The translations under genes and the position numbers were made by a program. From Bradyrhizobium symbiodeficiens (GTDB lineage Bacteria > Pseudomonadota > Alphaproteobacteria > Rhizobiales > Xanthobacteraceae), in assembly GCF_002266465.3 (NCBI RefSeq), contig NZ_CP029427.2:5954501-6018500 (forward strand): 64,000 nucleotides of DNA, in the 5' to 3' direction. Positions within the stretch are counted from its first letter, which is position 1, and each line of letters begins with the position of its first letter. The notes below the pieces were generated by a model. It was not told where the DNA came from, ran no database searches, and worked only from the letters and a program-made list of their open reading frames with translations. Below, piece after piece: positions 50,417 through 59,657 of this stretch.

Positions 50417-51061
50417 ATGACCACATTGTTCATCGCAGGCGCGACGGGGCTGGTTGGCGGCCGCGCGATGACGCTCGCTCTTGCGGACTCTCGCGTCACG
50501 CGCATCATCGCGCCGACGCGGCGTGCGCTGCCGCCCGAGGAACGGGTCAGCAATCCCCGGCTCGATGATCTGATTGCCGGTGCCGGCGGTGAGGAATGGC
50601 GAGCCGACGGCGCAATCTGCGCGCTCGGAACGACGCGGGCGGCGGCAGGGTCGGCAGCAGCATTTCGCGCGGTCGATTACGAACTGGTGCTGCTGGTCGC
50701 GCGGCGGCTGCGCGACGCCGGAGTCGGTCGGCTCGCGCTGGTATCGTCCCTGGGCGCCGACCCGCGATCCCTGTTTCTCTACACACGGACGAAGGGCGAG
50801 GTGGAGGAAGCGGTCGAGGCGCTCGCTTTCCCGTCCCTGACGATCCTGCGGCCAGGATTCCTGGATGGCGAGCGTGCCGAAAGCAGGCCGGTACAGCGAG
50901 CCGTGCGGAACGTCCTGGGCTTCATATCTCCCCTGTTGCCGCCAGTTGCGCGCGTCAGTTCGGTGACCAACGTGGCCCGCCAGCTCATCGAGGCCGCTGT
51001 TGCCGGCGAACCGGGAAGGCACGTCATTGGAGCCGGACAACTGGCGGAAGGCGGCGACTGA
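50417..51061 (+). CDS. NAD(P)H-binding atypical short-chain dehydrogenase
   Basis: The 214-residue protein starts with the Rossmann motif TTLFIAGATGLVGGRAMTLA, has ALVSSLGADPRSLFLYTRTK (a YxxxK-like active-site region) and ILRPGFLDGERAESRPVQRA, typical of small NmrA/HTATIP2-like SDR proteins. ATG 50417 is placed six bases after GGGACGGG; ATG 50411 is an alternative. The function is undefined. Confidence 0.8.
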   Translation: MTTLFIAGATGLVGGRAMTLALADSRVTRIIAPTRRALPPEERVSNPRLDDLIAGAGGEEWRADGAICALGTTRAAAGSAAAFRAVDYELVLLVARRLRDAGVGRLALVSSLGADPRSLFLYTRTKGEVEEAVEALAFPSLTILRPGFLDGERAESRPVQRAVRNVLGFISPLLPPVARVSSVTNVARQLIEAAVAGEPGRHVIGAGQLAEGGD

Positions 51062-51134
51062 CACCGCCCGTCCAGCTGCGCGTGCCGGACGACGCTGCGC
51101 GGCTCTGCCAGATCCTTGGAGCCAGACCTTGGAG

Positions 51135-52013
51135 CTACCGCGCCTCGGCGATTCTCGGTCCGGATGACAGCATCTGCGCGTTAGCCGCCAACGGCCGCTT
51201 CGACGGCGATGCCGGGTCCGGCAATCGGAAGGCGGCGTCGGCCGGCGTGCCCTGGGATGGTCTGCGGGCGGCGCTTGCCGGAAGCACGATCACCTTCGCG
51301 CCGACCTTCACCCGCTCATAGAGGTCCGTGACGTCGTCATTGGTCAGCCGGATACAGCCGGACGACACTCGCTTGCCGATCGTATTGGGGTTGTTGGTGC
51401 CGTGAATGCGATATTCGGTTTCGCCGAGATACATCGCGCGCGCGCCGAGCGGGTTGCCGGGGCCGCCCGCCATGAACCGCGGCAGATAAGGTTGACGCCC
51501 GATCATTTCAGTCGGCGGATGCCAATCCGGCCATTCTGCCTTGCGGGCCACGGTCTGCTCGCCGGACCAGGTGAAACCTTCGCGGCCGACACCGATGCCG
51601 TAGCGCAACGCCTGCCTGTCGTTCAGGACGAGATAAAGGAATGTGTTTCCGGTATCGATGATCACGGTGCCGGGCGTCTGGCGGCTTGCGTAGTCAACCA
51701 CCTGCCGGACCAATGCCCCGGGACCCTCGGCGTCGGCTTTTGGCGGCTCGGCCAGAGGCGCCGGAGCCGGTGTCGGAATCGGAGCTGCAGCCGGGACTGG
51801 AGCCACCGCTGCGGCATGAACCGGAGGCGCCACGTAAACCGGCGTCGACGATGCCTTGGCCTCCTGCGCGGGCTTCCGGACTGGCTGCACGCTCGCCGGT
51901 TTGGACAGCAAACCGTAGCCCACGACGGCGACGGCCACGACGCCGATCGCAACGCGCGCGGCCATCGGGAGAGCGAAAGTCTCCGCCTTTCCGCGTTTGG
52001 CCCGCTTCTTCAT
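51135..52013 (-). CDS. L,D-transpeptidase (YkuD/ErfK family)
   Basis: The enzyme forms or edits peptidoglycan cross-links in the periplasm. The 292-residue protein has a basic N-terminus and one membrane anchor (VAIGVVAVAVVGYGLL), a Pro/Ala-rich spacer (residues 40-90), and a YkuD domain with the catalytic motif YRIHGTNNPNTIGKRVSSGC then IRLTN (H204, C220). ATG 52013 follows GGGGAAAGCG; the TTG at 52025 is less convincing. Confidence 0.92.
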   Translation of the reverse strand: MKKRAKRGKAETFALPMAARVAIGVVAVAVVGYGLLSKPASVQPVRKPAQEAKASSTPVYVAPPVHAAAVAPVPAAAPIPTPAPAPLAEPPKADAEGPGALVRQVVDYASRQTPGTVIIDTGNTFLYLVLNDRQALRYGIGVGREGFTWSGEQTVARKAEWPDWHPPTEMIGRQPYLPRFMAGGPGNPLGARAMYLGETEYRIHGTNNPNTIGKRVSSGCIRLTNDDVTDLYERVKVGAKVIVLPASAARRPSQGTPADAAFRLPDPASPSKRPLAANAQMLSSGPRIAEAR

Positions 52014-52209
52014 CGCTTTCCCCAAGTCACCCTGCCCAAGTCACCCTGCCCAAGAGAGGTACCCAGCAAGATTTAAGAAACATCGAAGCAATCCCGCCCG
52101 GAATGGAACCGCTGGCGATGGTTAACGCTTTTTATCCTGATGCTTCACAATGCGCGCTCTACAGCGAGGCAAGCCCGGAATAACAGGGCGCGCCTGCCGG
52201 GAGAATGAT

Positions 52210-52557
52210 TTGCAAATTCTGGTCGTTGAAGACGAAGACCTGATCCGCGATGTGGTCGTGGACATATTGGAGGGTCACGGGCACGAAGTTCTTCAAGCCG
52301 GGAGCGGAGAGCACGCGCTGCAGCTTTGCGCCGAAGTCACTCCGGACCTCATCTTCACGGACGTAAGGCTGCCGGGGCAGATTTCCGGGTGGGACGTCGC
52401 AATAAGATGCAGGCAGAGTCATCCCGCCATTCCCGTCATCTACGCCACTGGATACACTCAATCAGATCCGCGCCCGGTTTCCGGGAGCATCATGCTCCAC
52501 AAGCCCTACCGACTCGAGCGGCTCCTGGAATCCATACGCACCTTGACGCGCCAGTAA
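52210..52557 (+). CDS. Single-domain response regulator
   Basis: A 115-residue stand-alone receiver: ILVVEDEDLIRDVVVDILEG with the acidic pocket ED, the phospho-acceptor in LIFTDVRLPG, and the conserved lysine in MLHKPYRLERLLESI. There is no output domain, so it acts by protein contact or phosphotransfer. I start at TTG 52210, preceded by GGGAGAA; the ATG at 52150 adds an unlikely basic leader. No histidine kinase is adjacent. Confidence 0.85.
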   Translation: MQILVVEDEDLIRDVVVDILEGHGHEVLQAGSGEHALQLCAEVTPDLIFTDVRLPGQISGWDVAIRCRQSHPAIPVIYATGYTQSDPRPVSGSIMLHKPYRLERLLESIRTLTRQ

Positions 52558-52707
52558 CGCCGCATCCGAACGGCGAGCTTGGCCATAAGGACACGCACTC
52601 ACTCCGCCGCCATGCCGCGCAGGTAAGGTTGACCGGTGAGGTTAATTCGAGCCGGCGTTTGTCCATCGAAGCCGCCCTCGCTAGCCTGGCAACCAGGCAG
52701 GGATGAC

Positions 52708-52875
52708 ATGCTCAAGAGGACCGACCAGCACACGCTGTCGAAGGCCAAGCGCCGCGAAGCCCACGACTACGCCGTCGGGCTGGCATTCCTCGGCGCCGTC
52801 GGCATCCCCATGATCGCATGGATCGCCGCAATCGCATGGGTCGGCTGGCGCCTGATCGAGTGGCTTTTTTTCTAG
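52708..52875 (+). CDS. Small membrane protein
   Basis: The 55-residue product is LKRTDQHTLSKAKRREAHDY followed by AVGLAFLGAVGIPMIAWIAA and IAWVGWRLIEWLFF after the initial Met: a basic head and one long, tryptophan-rich hydrophobic stretch that may form two helices. ATG 52708 follows GCAGGGATGAC. Family unknown. Confidence 0.6.
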   Translation: MLKRTDQHTLSKAKRREAHDYAVGLAFLGAVGIPMIAWIAAIAWVGWRLIEWLFF

Positions 52876-52892
52876 GTAGAGCGCGGCTTACC

Positions 52893-53141
52893 ATGAGCGA
52901 ATTTGCAGGGCTTTCCGATCATTTCATCATGCGAATGCACGAGTTCATTCGCAACGAGGTGCAGGCCGATGCCTTGGCCGGCACCAGGTTGATCGGGCTA
53001 CCCGCCAGACACCGCGCTGATCGTCTGTTCAAGGAGATCGAGCGTCGCGGGCTCGTCTGCAGGCCAATCGAATGGCCCGAGCACCTGGCTGATCCGTCGC
53101 GCGACCCGGCCGATCGGCCGCTTCGGACGATCGAAAATTGA
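52893..53141 (+). CDS. Hypothetical 82-residue protein
   Basis: The product SEFAGLSDHFIMRMHEFIRN, EVQADALAGTRLIGLPARHR, ADRLFKEIERRGLVCRPIEW then a short tail is helical and soluble, with no recognised domain. It starts 18 bases after the preceding small membrane protein and could form an operon with it. Confidence 0.55.
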   Translation: MSEFAGLSDHFIMRMHEFIRNEVQADALAGTRLIGLPARHRADRLFKEIERRGLVCRPIEWPEHLADPSRDPADRPLRTIEN

Positions 53142-53395
53142 TTGCATTCGGCTCGCTTCGGTACGCATGAGACCGCCGGGATGCCGCAAGGGCATTCACG
53201 AGATGTAAAGCATCGAACAGAACAACGTCGCGCGAACGTTCAGATGTGAACATCGTGCGACGAGGAAGAAAGCCTAACCTCGTCCGGCCTCGGTTGGATT
53301 CGCCTCCGTGCCGAAGCGTCAGCGGCCTCAGCTCATTACCCTTCCCAGGCTGAGGCCGCTTGCCGCTTCAGTTCAGGCTCCGCGAGAGCCGATCG

Positions 53396-54355
53396 TCAAT
53401 CGGCAGCTTGTTCCGGAATGCTCGTTTGTCTTTCGTCGCCGTTGGATTGTCTGGCTGCCCGGTACCGACCGGGCGATAGGCTGTGATATCGATTGAACAG
53501 CTTGGAAAATGCCGCAGGTGTCTCGTAACCGACCCGGCTCGCAATCCGGGCGATAGGCTCATCGCTGGTTTCCAACAGGAACGCAGCCTCCGCCATCCGG
53601 CGCTCGATCACATAACGGTGCATGGACTGGCCGACGAGCTTGGTAAAGCGCGCCGAAAATACCGAGCGGCCGAGCCCTACACGGTGGCCAAGATCGCTCA
53701 GTGTCCAGGGCCGCTCGGGGTTTTCGTGAATCAGCTTGAGCGCCGGTCCGATATGAGGGTCGGATATTGCACCAAGCCAGCCGCCCTGTCCGGGACTGAG
53801 AGATGCAATCCAGCTTCGGAGCACCTCGACGAAGAGCACTTCGGTCAATCGTGAAAGCGCGACGCGTTGGCCTGGACGCTCGAGCGCGGACTCGCTGACC
53901 ATACGGCGGAGGATCGCTTCAAGCCAACCACCATCGGTGGTCCGCTTCAGCAGCAGCACGGGTGGAAGCAGCTCCAGCACACTGCCAAACAGAGGCCGTG
54001 ACACGGTGAAATTGCCGCAAATCATCGTCGAGAGCGGCTTTGCACCTGTGCCGTGACGAACGACGCCAAGGCGCGCCGACGTTCGGTCGATATCCATGAT
54101 CCGCAAAGGCTTGGCGCGGCGATCCGAATAGAACACGTGGGGCTCTCCCCGCGTGATGACGACGAAATCGCCCTCGGACATCTGGATCTGCTCTCCCTGT
54201 TCGAGGGCGAGAGTAGCCGAGCCTTGGCTGAGATAATGAAACAGAGCGTACGGTCGCGCCGGCAACTCGAGGTGCCAGGGATGGCCGAGCTCGAAGTGAA
54301 ACAGCAGCGTCCCGCCGAGACGAACCCGATCGAGCACTTGGGCGAGTATGTCCAT
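53396..54355 (-). CDS. AraC-family regulator with N-terminal cupin
   Basis: The 319-residue protein has a cupin sensor region (HFELGHPWHLELPARPYALF, SEGDFVVITRGEPHVFY) and a C-terminal pair of helix-turn-helix motifs (WTLSDLGHRVGLGRSVFSAR, PIARIASRVGYETPAAFSKL, FNRYHSLSPGRYR). It is divergent from the alpha/beta hydrolase gene at 54572, with a 216-base gap between starts, so it probably controls that gene or gene group. ATG 54355 gives the usual family start. Confidence 0.92.
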   Translation of the reverse strand: MDILAQVLDRVRLGGTLLFHFELGHPWHLELPARPYALFHYLSQGSATLALEQGEQIQMSEGDFVVITRGEPHVFYSDRRAKPLRIMDIDRTSARLGVVRHGTGAKPLSTMICGNFTVSRPLFGSVLELLPPVLLLKRTTDGGWLEAILRRMVSESALERPGQRVALSRLTEVLFVEVLRSWIASLSPGQGGWLGAISDPHIGPALKLIHENPERPWTLSDLGHRVGLGRSVFSARFTKLVGQSMHRYVIERRMAEAAFLLETSDEPIARIASRVGYETPAAFSKLFNRYHSLSPGRYRAARQSNGDERQTSIPEQAAD

Positions 54356-54571
54356 GTCGCCGAGATTAGTCCGGTGGACGATTGGACACAACATCCGGAC
54401 GATCGATCTCTATCGTCCGGAAGATCCGCGCAATAGGTCATGCCGGCGCGGGCCGACGTCAGGAGCGGCAACCCTTCGCCCAGGGGCGGATGGAAAAAAC
54501 CGCGACCTTACCGGAAACGCCTGTCCATTCCTTCGGACCGTGCTCGTCCGACATGCCAACAGGAACGATTC

Positions 54572-55342
54572 ATGCGAAATATTCTCCTCTCTGCCGCCAC
54601 CGTACTTCTGGCCGGAACGACATTGGTCGGCTCGGCTCATTCCGCCGAACTGCCCAAGGGAGCGGCCCCCAACATCGTGCTCGTCCACGGCGCTTTCGTG
54701 GACCAGACGAGCTGGCAGCCCGTCGCCGAAATTCTCACGAAGAAGGGCTACAACGTCACGCTGGTCGAGAATCCGCTCACGTCGCTTGCCGCCGACGTCG
54801 ATGCCACCAAGCAGGCGCTGGCGAAGCAGAGCGGCAAGACCGTCCTCGTCGGCCACTCATGGGGCGGCGTGGTGATCACGCAGGCCGGCAACGATCCCAA
54901 GGTATCGGCGCTCGTTTACGTTTCCGCTTTCGCGCCTGACGTCGGCCAATCTCTGGCGACCCTCGCCAAGAGCGGTCCGGCCACCGAGGGCACCGCGGCG
55001 ATCCATCCTGACGACAAGGGCAACCTCTACATCGATCCCAAGGTGTTCCCATCTGCGGTCGCGGCTGACCTTCCGCCGAAGATCGCGGAAGCCTTGGCCA
55101 ACCATCAGCTTCCGCTGAACCACGTCGCGTTCGAGGCCCCGGTCGATGTTGCCGCGTGGCGCGATAAGCCGACTTTCTATGTGGTCACCACGAAGGACAA
55201 GGTGATCGCGCCCGAGGTCCAGAGGCATTTTGCAGCCGCCATGAAGGCCCAGACGACGGAAGTCGCCGGCAGCCATGCTTCGCTCGTCGTTCATGCGAAA
55301 GAAGTCGCCGCGGTGATCGAAAAGGCCTCGCTCGCAAAGTGA
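54572..55342 (+). CDS. Exported alpha/beta hydrolase
   Basis: The 256-residue protein has a signal peptide (RNILLSAATVLLAGTTLVGS ending AHSA) and an alpha/beta hydrolase core: NIVLVHGAFVDQTSWQPVAE (HG oxyanion loop), TVLVGHSWGGVVITQAGND (nucleophile serine) and a C-terminal EVAGSHASLVVHAKEVAAVI with the catalytic histidine. AGGA precedes ATG 54572. Together with the divergent AraC gene and the second hydrolase at 55486, it looks like a small catabolic group. Confidence 0.9.
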   Translation: MRNILLSAATVLLAGTTLVGSAHSAELPKGAAPNIVLVHGAFVDQTSWQPVAEILTKKGYNVTLVENPLTSLAADVDATKQALAKQSGKTVLVGHSWGGVVITQAGNDPKVSALVYVSAFAPDVGQSLATLAKSGPATEGTAAIHPDDKGNLYIDPKVFPSAVAADLPPKIAEALANHQLPLNHVAFEAPVDVAAWRDKPTFYVVTTKDKVIAPEVQRHFAAAMKAQTTEVAGSHASLVVHAKEVAAVIEKASLAK

Positions 55343-55348
55343 CGACGC

Positions 55349-55376
55349 CGCTCCCGGCGCACACGTGCCGGGAGCG
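55349..55376 (+). terminator. Hairpin after the exported hydrolase gene
   Basis: CGCTCCCGGC (55349-55358) and GCCGGGAGCG (55367-55376) form a perfect ten-base stem. There is no T-run, so termination is uncertain; it may stabilise the 3' end. Confidence 0.5.
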
Positions 55377-55485
55377 ATCAACTTAAAATAGCAAATCCTG
55401 CCCCGGCTGCGGTCTCCGCATCGCCGCCCTCGCGCAAGGCTGCGCCACCCGCTCACCCCACGGCAACTTGTTCATCGAGGATGAA

Positions 55486-56361
55486 ATGACTGAACTCGAT
55501 ATCCCCAGCCACGATGGAGCCACGCTTGAAACGGCGCCGACCCGCTATGTCGAAAGCCGCACCATCCGCTTCGCCTATCGTCGCCTGGGCCCGGCGACCG
55601 GAACCCCGCTCGTTCTCCTGCAGCATTTTTCGGGCAACATCGATGCCTGGGATCCCGCCGTCGTCAATTCCCTTGCCGCCGATCGCCCCGTGATCGCCTT
55701 CGACAACGCCGGGGTCGGCCGCTCGAGCGGTCAAACGCCCGACAACGTCGCGGCGATGGCACGAGACGCGGTCGAGTTCATCAACTCGCTTGGCCTCGCG
55801 GAGGTCGACCTGTTGGGCTTTTCTCTTGGTGGCTGCGTCGCTCAGCAGATCGCCGCCGAGCACGGAGGGCCGGTCCGCAAGCTCATCCTTGTAGCGACTG
55901 CGCCGCGAGGGGGAGAGGAACATTTGTTGGCAGTTCTGCAAGACGCGTTTTCCCAGGCGGACGCGCCCGACCCGCGCTTGCCGTTGTTCTTCACCAAATC
56001 CTCCAATAGCCGCGCTTCAGGATTGGCGTTTCTCAAGCGAACGAGAGTGCGCTCGGACGATCGCGATACCGATAACGGCAAAGCGGTGACGGATCCGCAG
56101 GCCAAGGCCCTGATCACCTGGTGCGCCACACCTGATCCTGATCATGAGATTCTGCGCGCCATTCATCAGCCCGCCCTGGTGGTCAGCGGCAGCCATGACA
56201 CGATGCTGCCCGCGGACAACGCCTACGCAATGTTCAAGCAACTCCGCAATGCGCAGCTGGTGCTTTATCCCGATTCAGGTCATGGCGCCCTGTTTCAGCA
56301 CCACGAAATCTTCGTCGACCACGTCCGGAGGTTTCTCGACACACGGTCTACGGCAGCGTGA
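55486..56361 (+). CDS. Alpha/beta hydrolase
   Basis: The 291-residue cytoplasmic protein shows VLLQHFSGNIDAWDPAVVNS, the nucleophile elbow VDLLGFSLGGCVAQQIAAEH, HQPALVVSGSHDTMLPADNA (acid residue) and YPDSGHGALFQHHEIFVDHV (catalytic histidine). It is of the type often acting on small esters or chlorinated compounds. ATG 55486 follows GAGG; ATG 55468 is an alternative. Confidence 0.88.
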   Translation: MTELDIPSHDGATLETAPTRYVESRTIRFAYRRLGPATGTPLVLLQHFSGNIDAWDPAVVNSLAADRPVIAFDNAGVGRSSGQTPDNVAAMARDAVEFINSLGLAEVDLLGFSLGGCVAQQIAAEHGGPVRKLILVATAPRGGEEHLLAVLQDAFSQADAPDPRLPLFFTKSSNSRASGLAFLKRTRVRSDDRDTDNGKAVTDPQAKALITWCATPDPDHEILRAIHQPALVVSGSHDTMLPADNAYAMFKQLRNAQLVLYPDSGHGALFQHHEIFVDHVRRFLDTRSTAA

Positions 56362-56398
56362 CTCCGACGCGGGCCTTGAGAGCATTGAAGAGGATGGA

Positions 56399-56893
56399 AT
56401 GACAATCGTGCAAATTCAGGTATCGCGATTCAGCGTCACGAGCTCAAAGCCGTTCGACGCGGTGGTGGCCATGCTCAGATCGGCGGTGGGGCAGCCCGAC
56501 ATGAACGAATTTTTCAGGGCCACGCGGGCGACGAATGAATTCCGGGATCTGGAGCGTGTCGTGAAGAGCGGCCTTGGCCGTACAGGTCTCATGCGCTTCG
56601 CGGAGTTCGACCTGGGCGACATTCTGCGTCGTGAAACCGGGGCCGCGACACCCAGGATCATGCGGTTTGTCATCGGCAATCCACTCATCATGAAGGAGAT
56701 GGTCAAGCACGTGCCCGATGCCGGATCTTACGCCCCAATCACCATCCTGGTCGATGAACGCTCCGACGGCGTGCACCTGTCTTACGACCAGATGGAGAGT
56801 TACCTGTTGCATTATGCCAACGCGGAAGCCCTTGCCGTCGCCCGGGATCTGGATGCGAAGGTGACGAGCTTGCTGCGCGAATGCGCGGGCTGA
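56399..56893 (+). CDS. DUF302-domain protein
   Basis: The 164-residue protein has the DUF302 pattern: QIQVSRFSVTSSKPFDAVVA, MRFAEFDLGDILRRE, and MRFVIGNPLIMKEMVKHVPD then ITILVDERSDGVHLSYDQME. The family is of unknown function. It begins 38 bases after the alpha/beta hydrolase and may be in its operon. The frame reaching back to 56144 overlaps the hydrolase and is not used. Confidence 0.75.
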   Translation: MTIVQIQVSRFSVTSSKPFDAVVAMLRSAVGQPDMNEFFRATRATNEFRDLERVVKSGLGRTGLMRFAEFDLGDILRRETGAATPRIMRFVIGNPLIMKEMVKHVPDAGSYAPITILVDERSDGVHLSYDQMESYLLHYANAEALAVARDLDAKVTSLLRECAG

Positions 56894-57007
56894 CGATCTC
56901 CGATGCCGTTTCTGTCGACCGAATGTGATCTCATCTCGTTCGCACAATGCCGCAGGCGCTGAGATGTGCCGCCACACGAATACTCGAACAATCGAAGGGG
57001 AGTTCTG

Positions 57008-57526
57008 GTGAACAGGTTGCTTCTTGCCATTCTCATGGTGTCGGCTGTTTCCTCCGGCGCTGCAGCCGCATCGCCCGGGGAGCCGCTGGATTCTGCCGAG
57101 CTGAGTACGATCAAATCAAAATTCGGCACGCTCATGGAATTGGCCAACAGGCACGATTTCCAGGCTCTGCATGACATGTTCTGGCAATCGCCCTCCGCTC
57201 TGCTGGTGGCGAAGAGCGCGATCCCGTCCGAAGGAAACTGGGCCGGTTTCTGGGGCAACGAGGCGATTGATCGGAAACTGCATGATATCGGCAGTTCCGG
57301 CCCGGTCGTGCTCGAACCAGACTATTCGAAGCTCAGGGTTGTCGGGCTGACGCGCGATGTCGCCGAGTCCTACGTGCCGATGAACATCACGGTCTCTTAT
57401 GCGGGACAGGATGGAACAGCCCGACCGTTTCTCATGATCATCAATTGGCTTCGCATCGGAGCGGACTGGAAGATCGCCTCCGAAATTATTCTGCCGGTGC
57501 CGCCCGTACCCGCCACGAAACGCTAG
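57008..57526 (+). CDS. Exported SnoaL/NTF2-like hypothetical protein
   Basis: The 172-residue product has a signal peptide (NRLLLAILMVSAVSSGAAAA) and a body with the helix-strand rhythm of NTF2-like folds (FGTLMELANRHDFQALHDMF, ESYVPMNITVSYAGQDGTAR, MIINWLRIGADWKIASEIIL). GTG 57008 is chosen for its strong AAGGGGAG. The fold assignment is tentative. Confidence 0.65.
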   Translation: MNRLLLAILMVSAVSSGAAAASPGEPLDSAELSTIKSKFGTLMELANRHDFQALHDMFWQSPSALLVAKSAIPSEGNWAGFWGNEAIDRKLHDIGSSGPVVLEPDYSKLRVVGLTRDVAESYVPMNITVSYAGQDGTARPFLMIINWLRIGADWKIASEIILPVPPVPATKR

Positions 57527-57609
57527 GCGGCAGGCTTCGACTGTTCGGCACGAAACCGCGGCGATCCGGGCCGGCGTCCACCTTGCTTCCGGAAGCGGGC
57601 ATCTCCGCC

Positions 57610-58392
57610 TCAATTCAGGCCGTGTGGTCCTGCCAGCAAACCCAGCACGATCGCAAACAATTCGTTCTGCGAGGAGATGCCGAGCCGCTGATAGGCGCGC
57701 TTGCGGTAGGTCAGGGTCGAATGCAGGCTGATGCCGAGGCCTTGCGAGATCGCCTCGGAGCTGAGACCTAGCAGGATGCGGCAACAGACCTCCTGCTCGC
57801 GCGGCGTCAGGTTCGAGAGTGGCGCGCGCGTCGCGAGCAATTCCGCGAGCGACGGCGAGGGCGTTGTGCTCGACTGGAAATGGCGCGCCACGCTGGCGCC
57901 GATCGCCGGTGCGATCATCTGCAACCGCTCGCGCTGGGCGGCGCTGAAGCGACCCTGCGTCGTGATGCGGTAGAAATTGACGTAGAAGCAGGTGTCGCCG
58001 ATCCAGATCGCGGTGGCGCATTTGTCGACGATACCGGAATCGTGGAAGAAGATCTTGCGGTAGCGCGCGCCGTACATCCGCGGCGCGAAGGCCGGCAGCA
58101 TGATTGGCGCAGCGCCCTCGCCTTCGAACAGCGCATCGCGGTTGGGATCGGATTCGTGGAACTGGCCGGCATAGGCGGCGCCGAGATCGCCGCCGGTCGG
58201 AATATTGCCGGCATCGAGCAGGCAGGTCGCGGCACCGGCACGGCTCAGCGCGAACACCATGCAATGGCCGACATCGGCGTGCCGGCGCAGCGTGTCGATC
58301 AGCACATTTGGGAAATCGGGGCGGCCGATGGCAAGCACCGCGGAGGTGACATCGCCAGCCGCCGGATTTACGGGCGTCCCGTGAGGGCGCAT
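57610..58392 (-). CDS. LuxR-family transcriptional regulator
   Basis: The 260-residue protein has a C-terminal LuxR helix-turn-helix (LTPREQEVCCRILLGLSSEA, ISQGLGISLHSTLTYRKRAY, QRLGISSQNELFAIVLGLLA). The N-terminal 190 residues do not match an autoinducer-binding domain; they resemble sensor regions of unassigned LuxR proteins. It is flanked by gaps and faces the genes on its left, so its target is unclear. Confidence 0.88.
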   Translation of the reverse strand: MRPHGTPVNPAAGDVTSAVLAIGRPDFPNVLIDTLRRHADVGHCMVFALSRAGAATCLLDAGNIPTGGDLGAAYAGQFHESDPNRDALFEGEGAAPIMLPAFAPRMYGARYRKIFFHDSGIVDKCATAIWIGDTCFYVNFYRITTQGRFSAAQRERLQMIAPAIGASVARHFQSSTTPSPSLAELLATRAPLSNLTPREQEVCCRILLGLSSEAISQGLGISLHSTLTYRKRAYQRLGISSQNELFAIVLGLLAGPHGLN

Positions 58393-58670
58393 CCTTCTCT
58401 CCCTGTCGTCTTTGGACGAAATTTATCAGCAAGAAGCGCGCAGCGGAAGGCGCCGGCCGTCGGATGCATTGCACGACGTTGTTCACCACGCTGGCGCTGG
58501 TGAACTGCCGTCAACGGCGTTGGCCTGTAAAAGGTTCTGAGCCCTGATGGTGCATGCGGCCGGAAAGCCCGCCAACGTCCATCAGGTGATGTGGGTCACT
58601 GAAGGTTCAAGGCGATTGCGGCACTGTGGATCGTGGCCGCAAACCCGCCGCCCAGACAGAAGGTCCTCAC

Positions 58671-58901
58671 ATGAAAACCGCCCGCCTTGCTCTCTTCGCC
58701 GCCCTCATCGGGCTCGGCTCCCTCCTCGGATCCACCCACCTGTCACCGGCTGCAGCAGGCTGGGGCTCTCAATACGGGTGGATGGGAAACAAGTCATACA
58801 TGGACTGCCTGAAATACGTAGGGGCCTTCGGTGCCGACTACCCGAACCGGAACAAGAACATCGAAACTTGCAAGCGGAACTACCTTCCGGGCGGCCGCTG
58901 A
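58671..58901 (+). CDS. Small exported protein
   Basis: The 76-residue product has a signal peptide (KTARLALFAALIGLGSLLGS ending PAAA) and a mature part of about 45 residues (SQYGWMGNKSYMDCLKYVGA, NKNIETCKRNYLPGGR) with two cysteines that could form one disulfide. Function unknown. Confidence 0.65.
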   Translation: MKTARLALFAALIGLGSLLGSTHLSPAAAGWGSQYGWMGNKSYMDCLKYVGAFGADYPNRNKNIETCKRNYLPGGR

Positions 58902-59014
58902 TTTGACTGTCTCGACGGTTTGTCGCCGGCATCTTCTGCCGGGTGCGCAGAATCCGCACCCGGCATCGGCCCTCGCCTGGGTTCTCAGGCATACTCGAAC
59001 GCAAGGGAGAAGTT

Positions 59015-59596
59015 ATGCTGAAGGCAGAACCCACGCTTGAAAATCTGGCATCGCATATCCAGCGTCAGGACCAATTGCTGAAGGCTCTGCGGTGGAGTGT
59101 TCTTGGCGCTACGATCATGGCGTCTGCGGCGATCCTTACATCCCTATGGCACTCGTCCGTCAGTGCCGGCGCGGTCAAAACCAAGACCTTGTCCGTGGAA
59201 ACCATCGCCTTACGCAATGACACCGGCAAAATCGTCGCCTTGATCTCATCCACGTCCGAGGGAACGCCGCATATCTCGTTGTTCGATGGCCGCGAGAAGG
59301 TGCGTCTTAGCATCGGGCTGCGCCAGGATGGTGCACCTTCGGTGTCGCTCCTGGATACGGAGCAGGGCTCCCGGGCCGTGCTGTCTCTGAACGATCATCA
59401 GGATGCGTCCTTGACGATGTTCAATGCCGGAAAACTTCCCCGTGCCACGCTGGCCGTCGACACCGCCAGCTCGGGTCACATGGTTCTCTACGGGACCGGC
59501 GGAGGTCTGAACCTGTCCGCTTCCGATGGTCGGGTGCAATGGAATCCGGTGAACGGAGCCGCTCAGAACTTCCAGACGGGACGTGAATCCAAGTGA
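59015..59596 (+). CDS. Membrane-anchored hypothetical protein with beta-repeat body
   Basis: The 193-residue protein has an N-terminal helix, one membrane segment (WSVLGATIMASAAILTSLWH) and a body of short strand pairs (SVETIALRNDTGKIVALISS, HISLFDGREKVRLSIGLRQD, SVSLLDTEQGSRAVLSLND) resembling a small beta-solenoid. ATG 59015 follows AAGGGAGAAG. I do not recognise the family beyond this. Confidence 0.6.
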   Translation: MLKAEPTLENLASHIQRQDQLLKALRWSVLGATIMASAAILTSLWHSSVSAGAVKTKTLSVETIALRNDTGKIVALISSTSEGTPHISLFDGREKVRLSIGLRQDGAPSVSLLDTEQGSRAVLSLNDHQDASLTMFNAGKLPRATLAVDTASSGHMVLYGTGGGLNLSASDGRVQWNPVNGAAQNFQTGRESK

Positions 59597-59657
59597 CGTC
59601 CCGCCGCAGGTCTCATGTCGGCCAGAGACCTGGCTGGGAAGACTTGCGGAGTTTGTC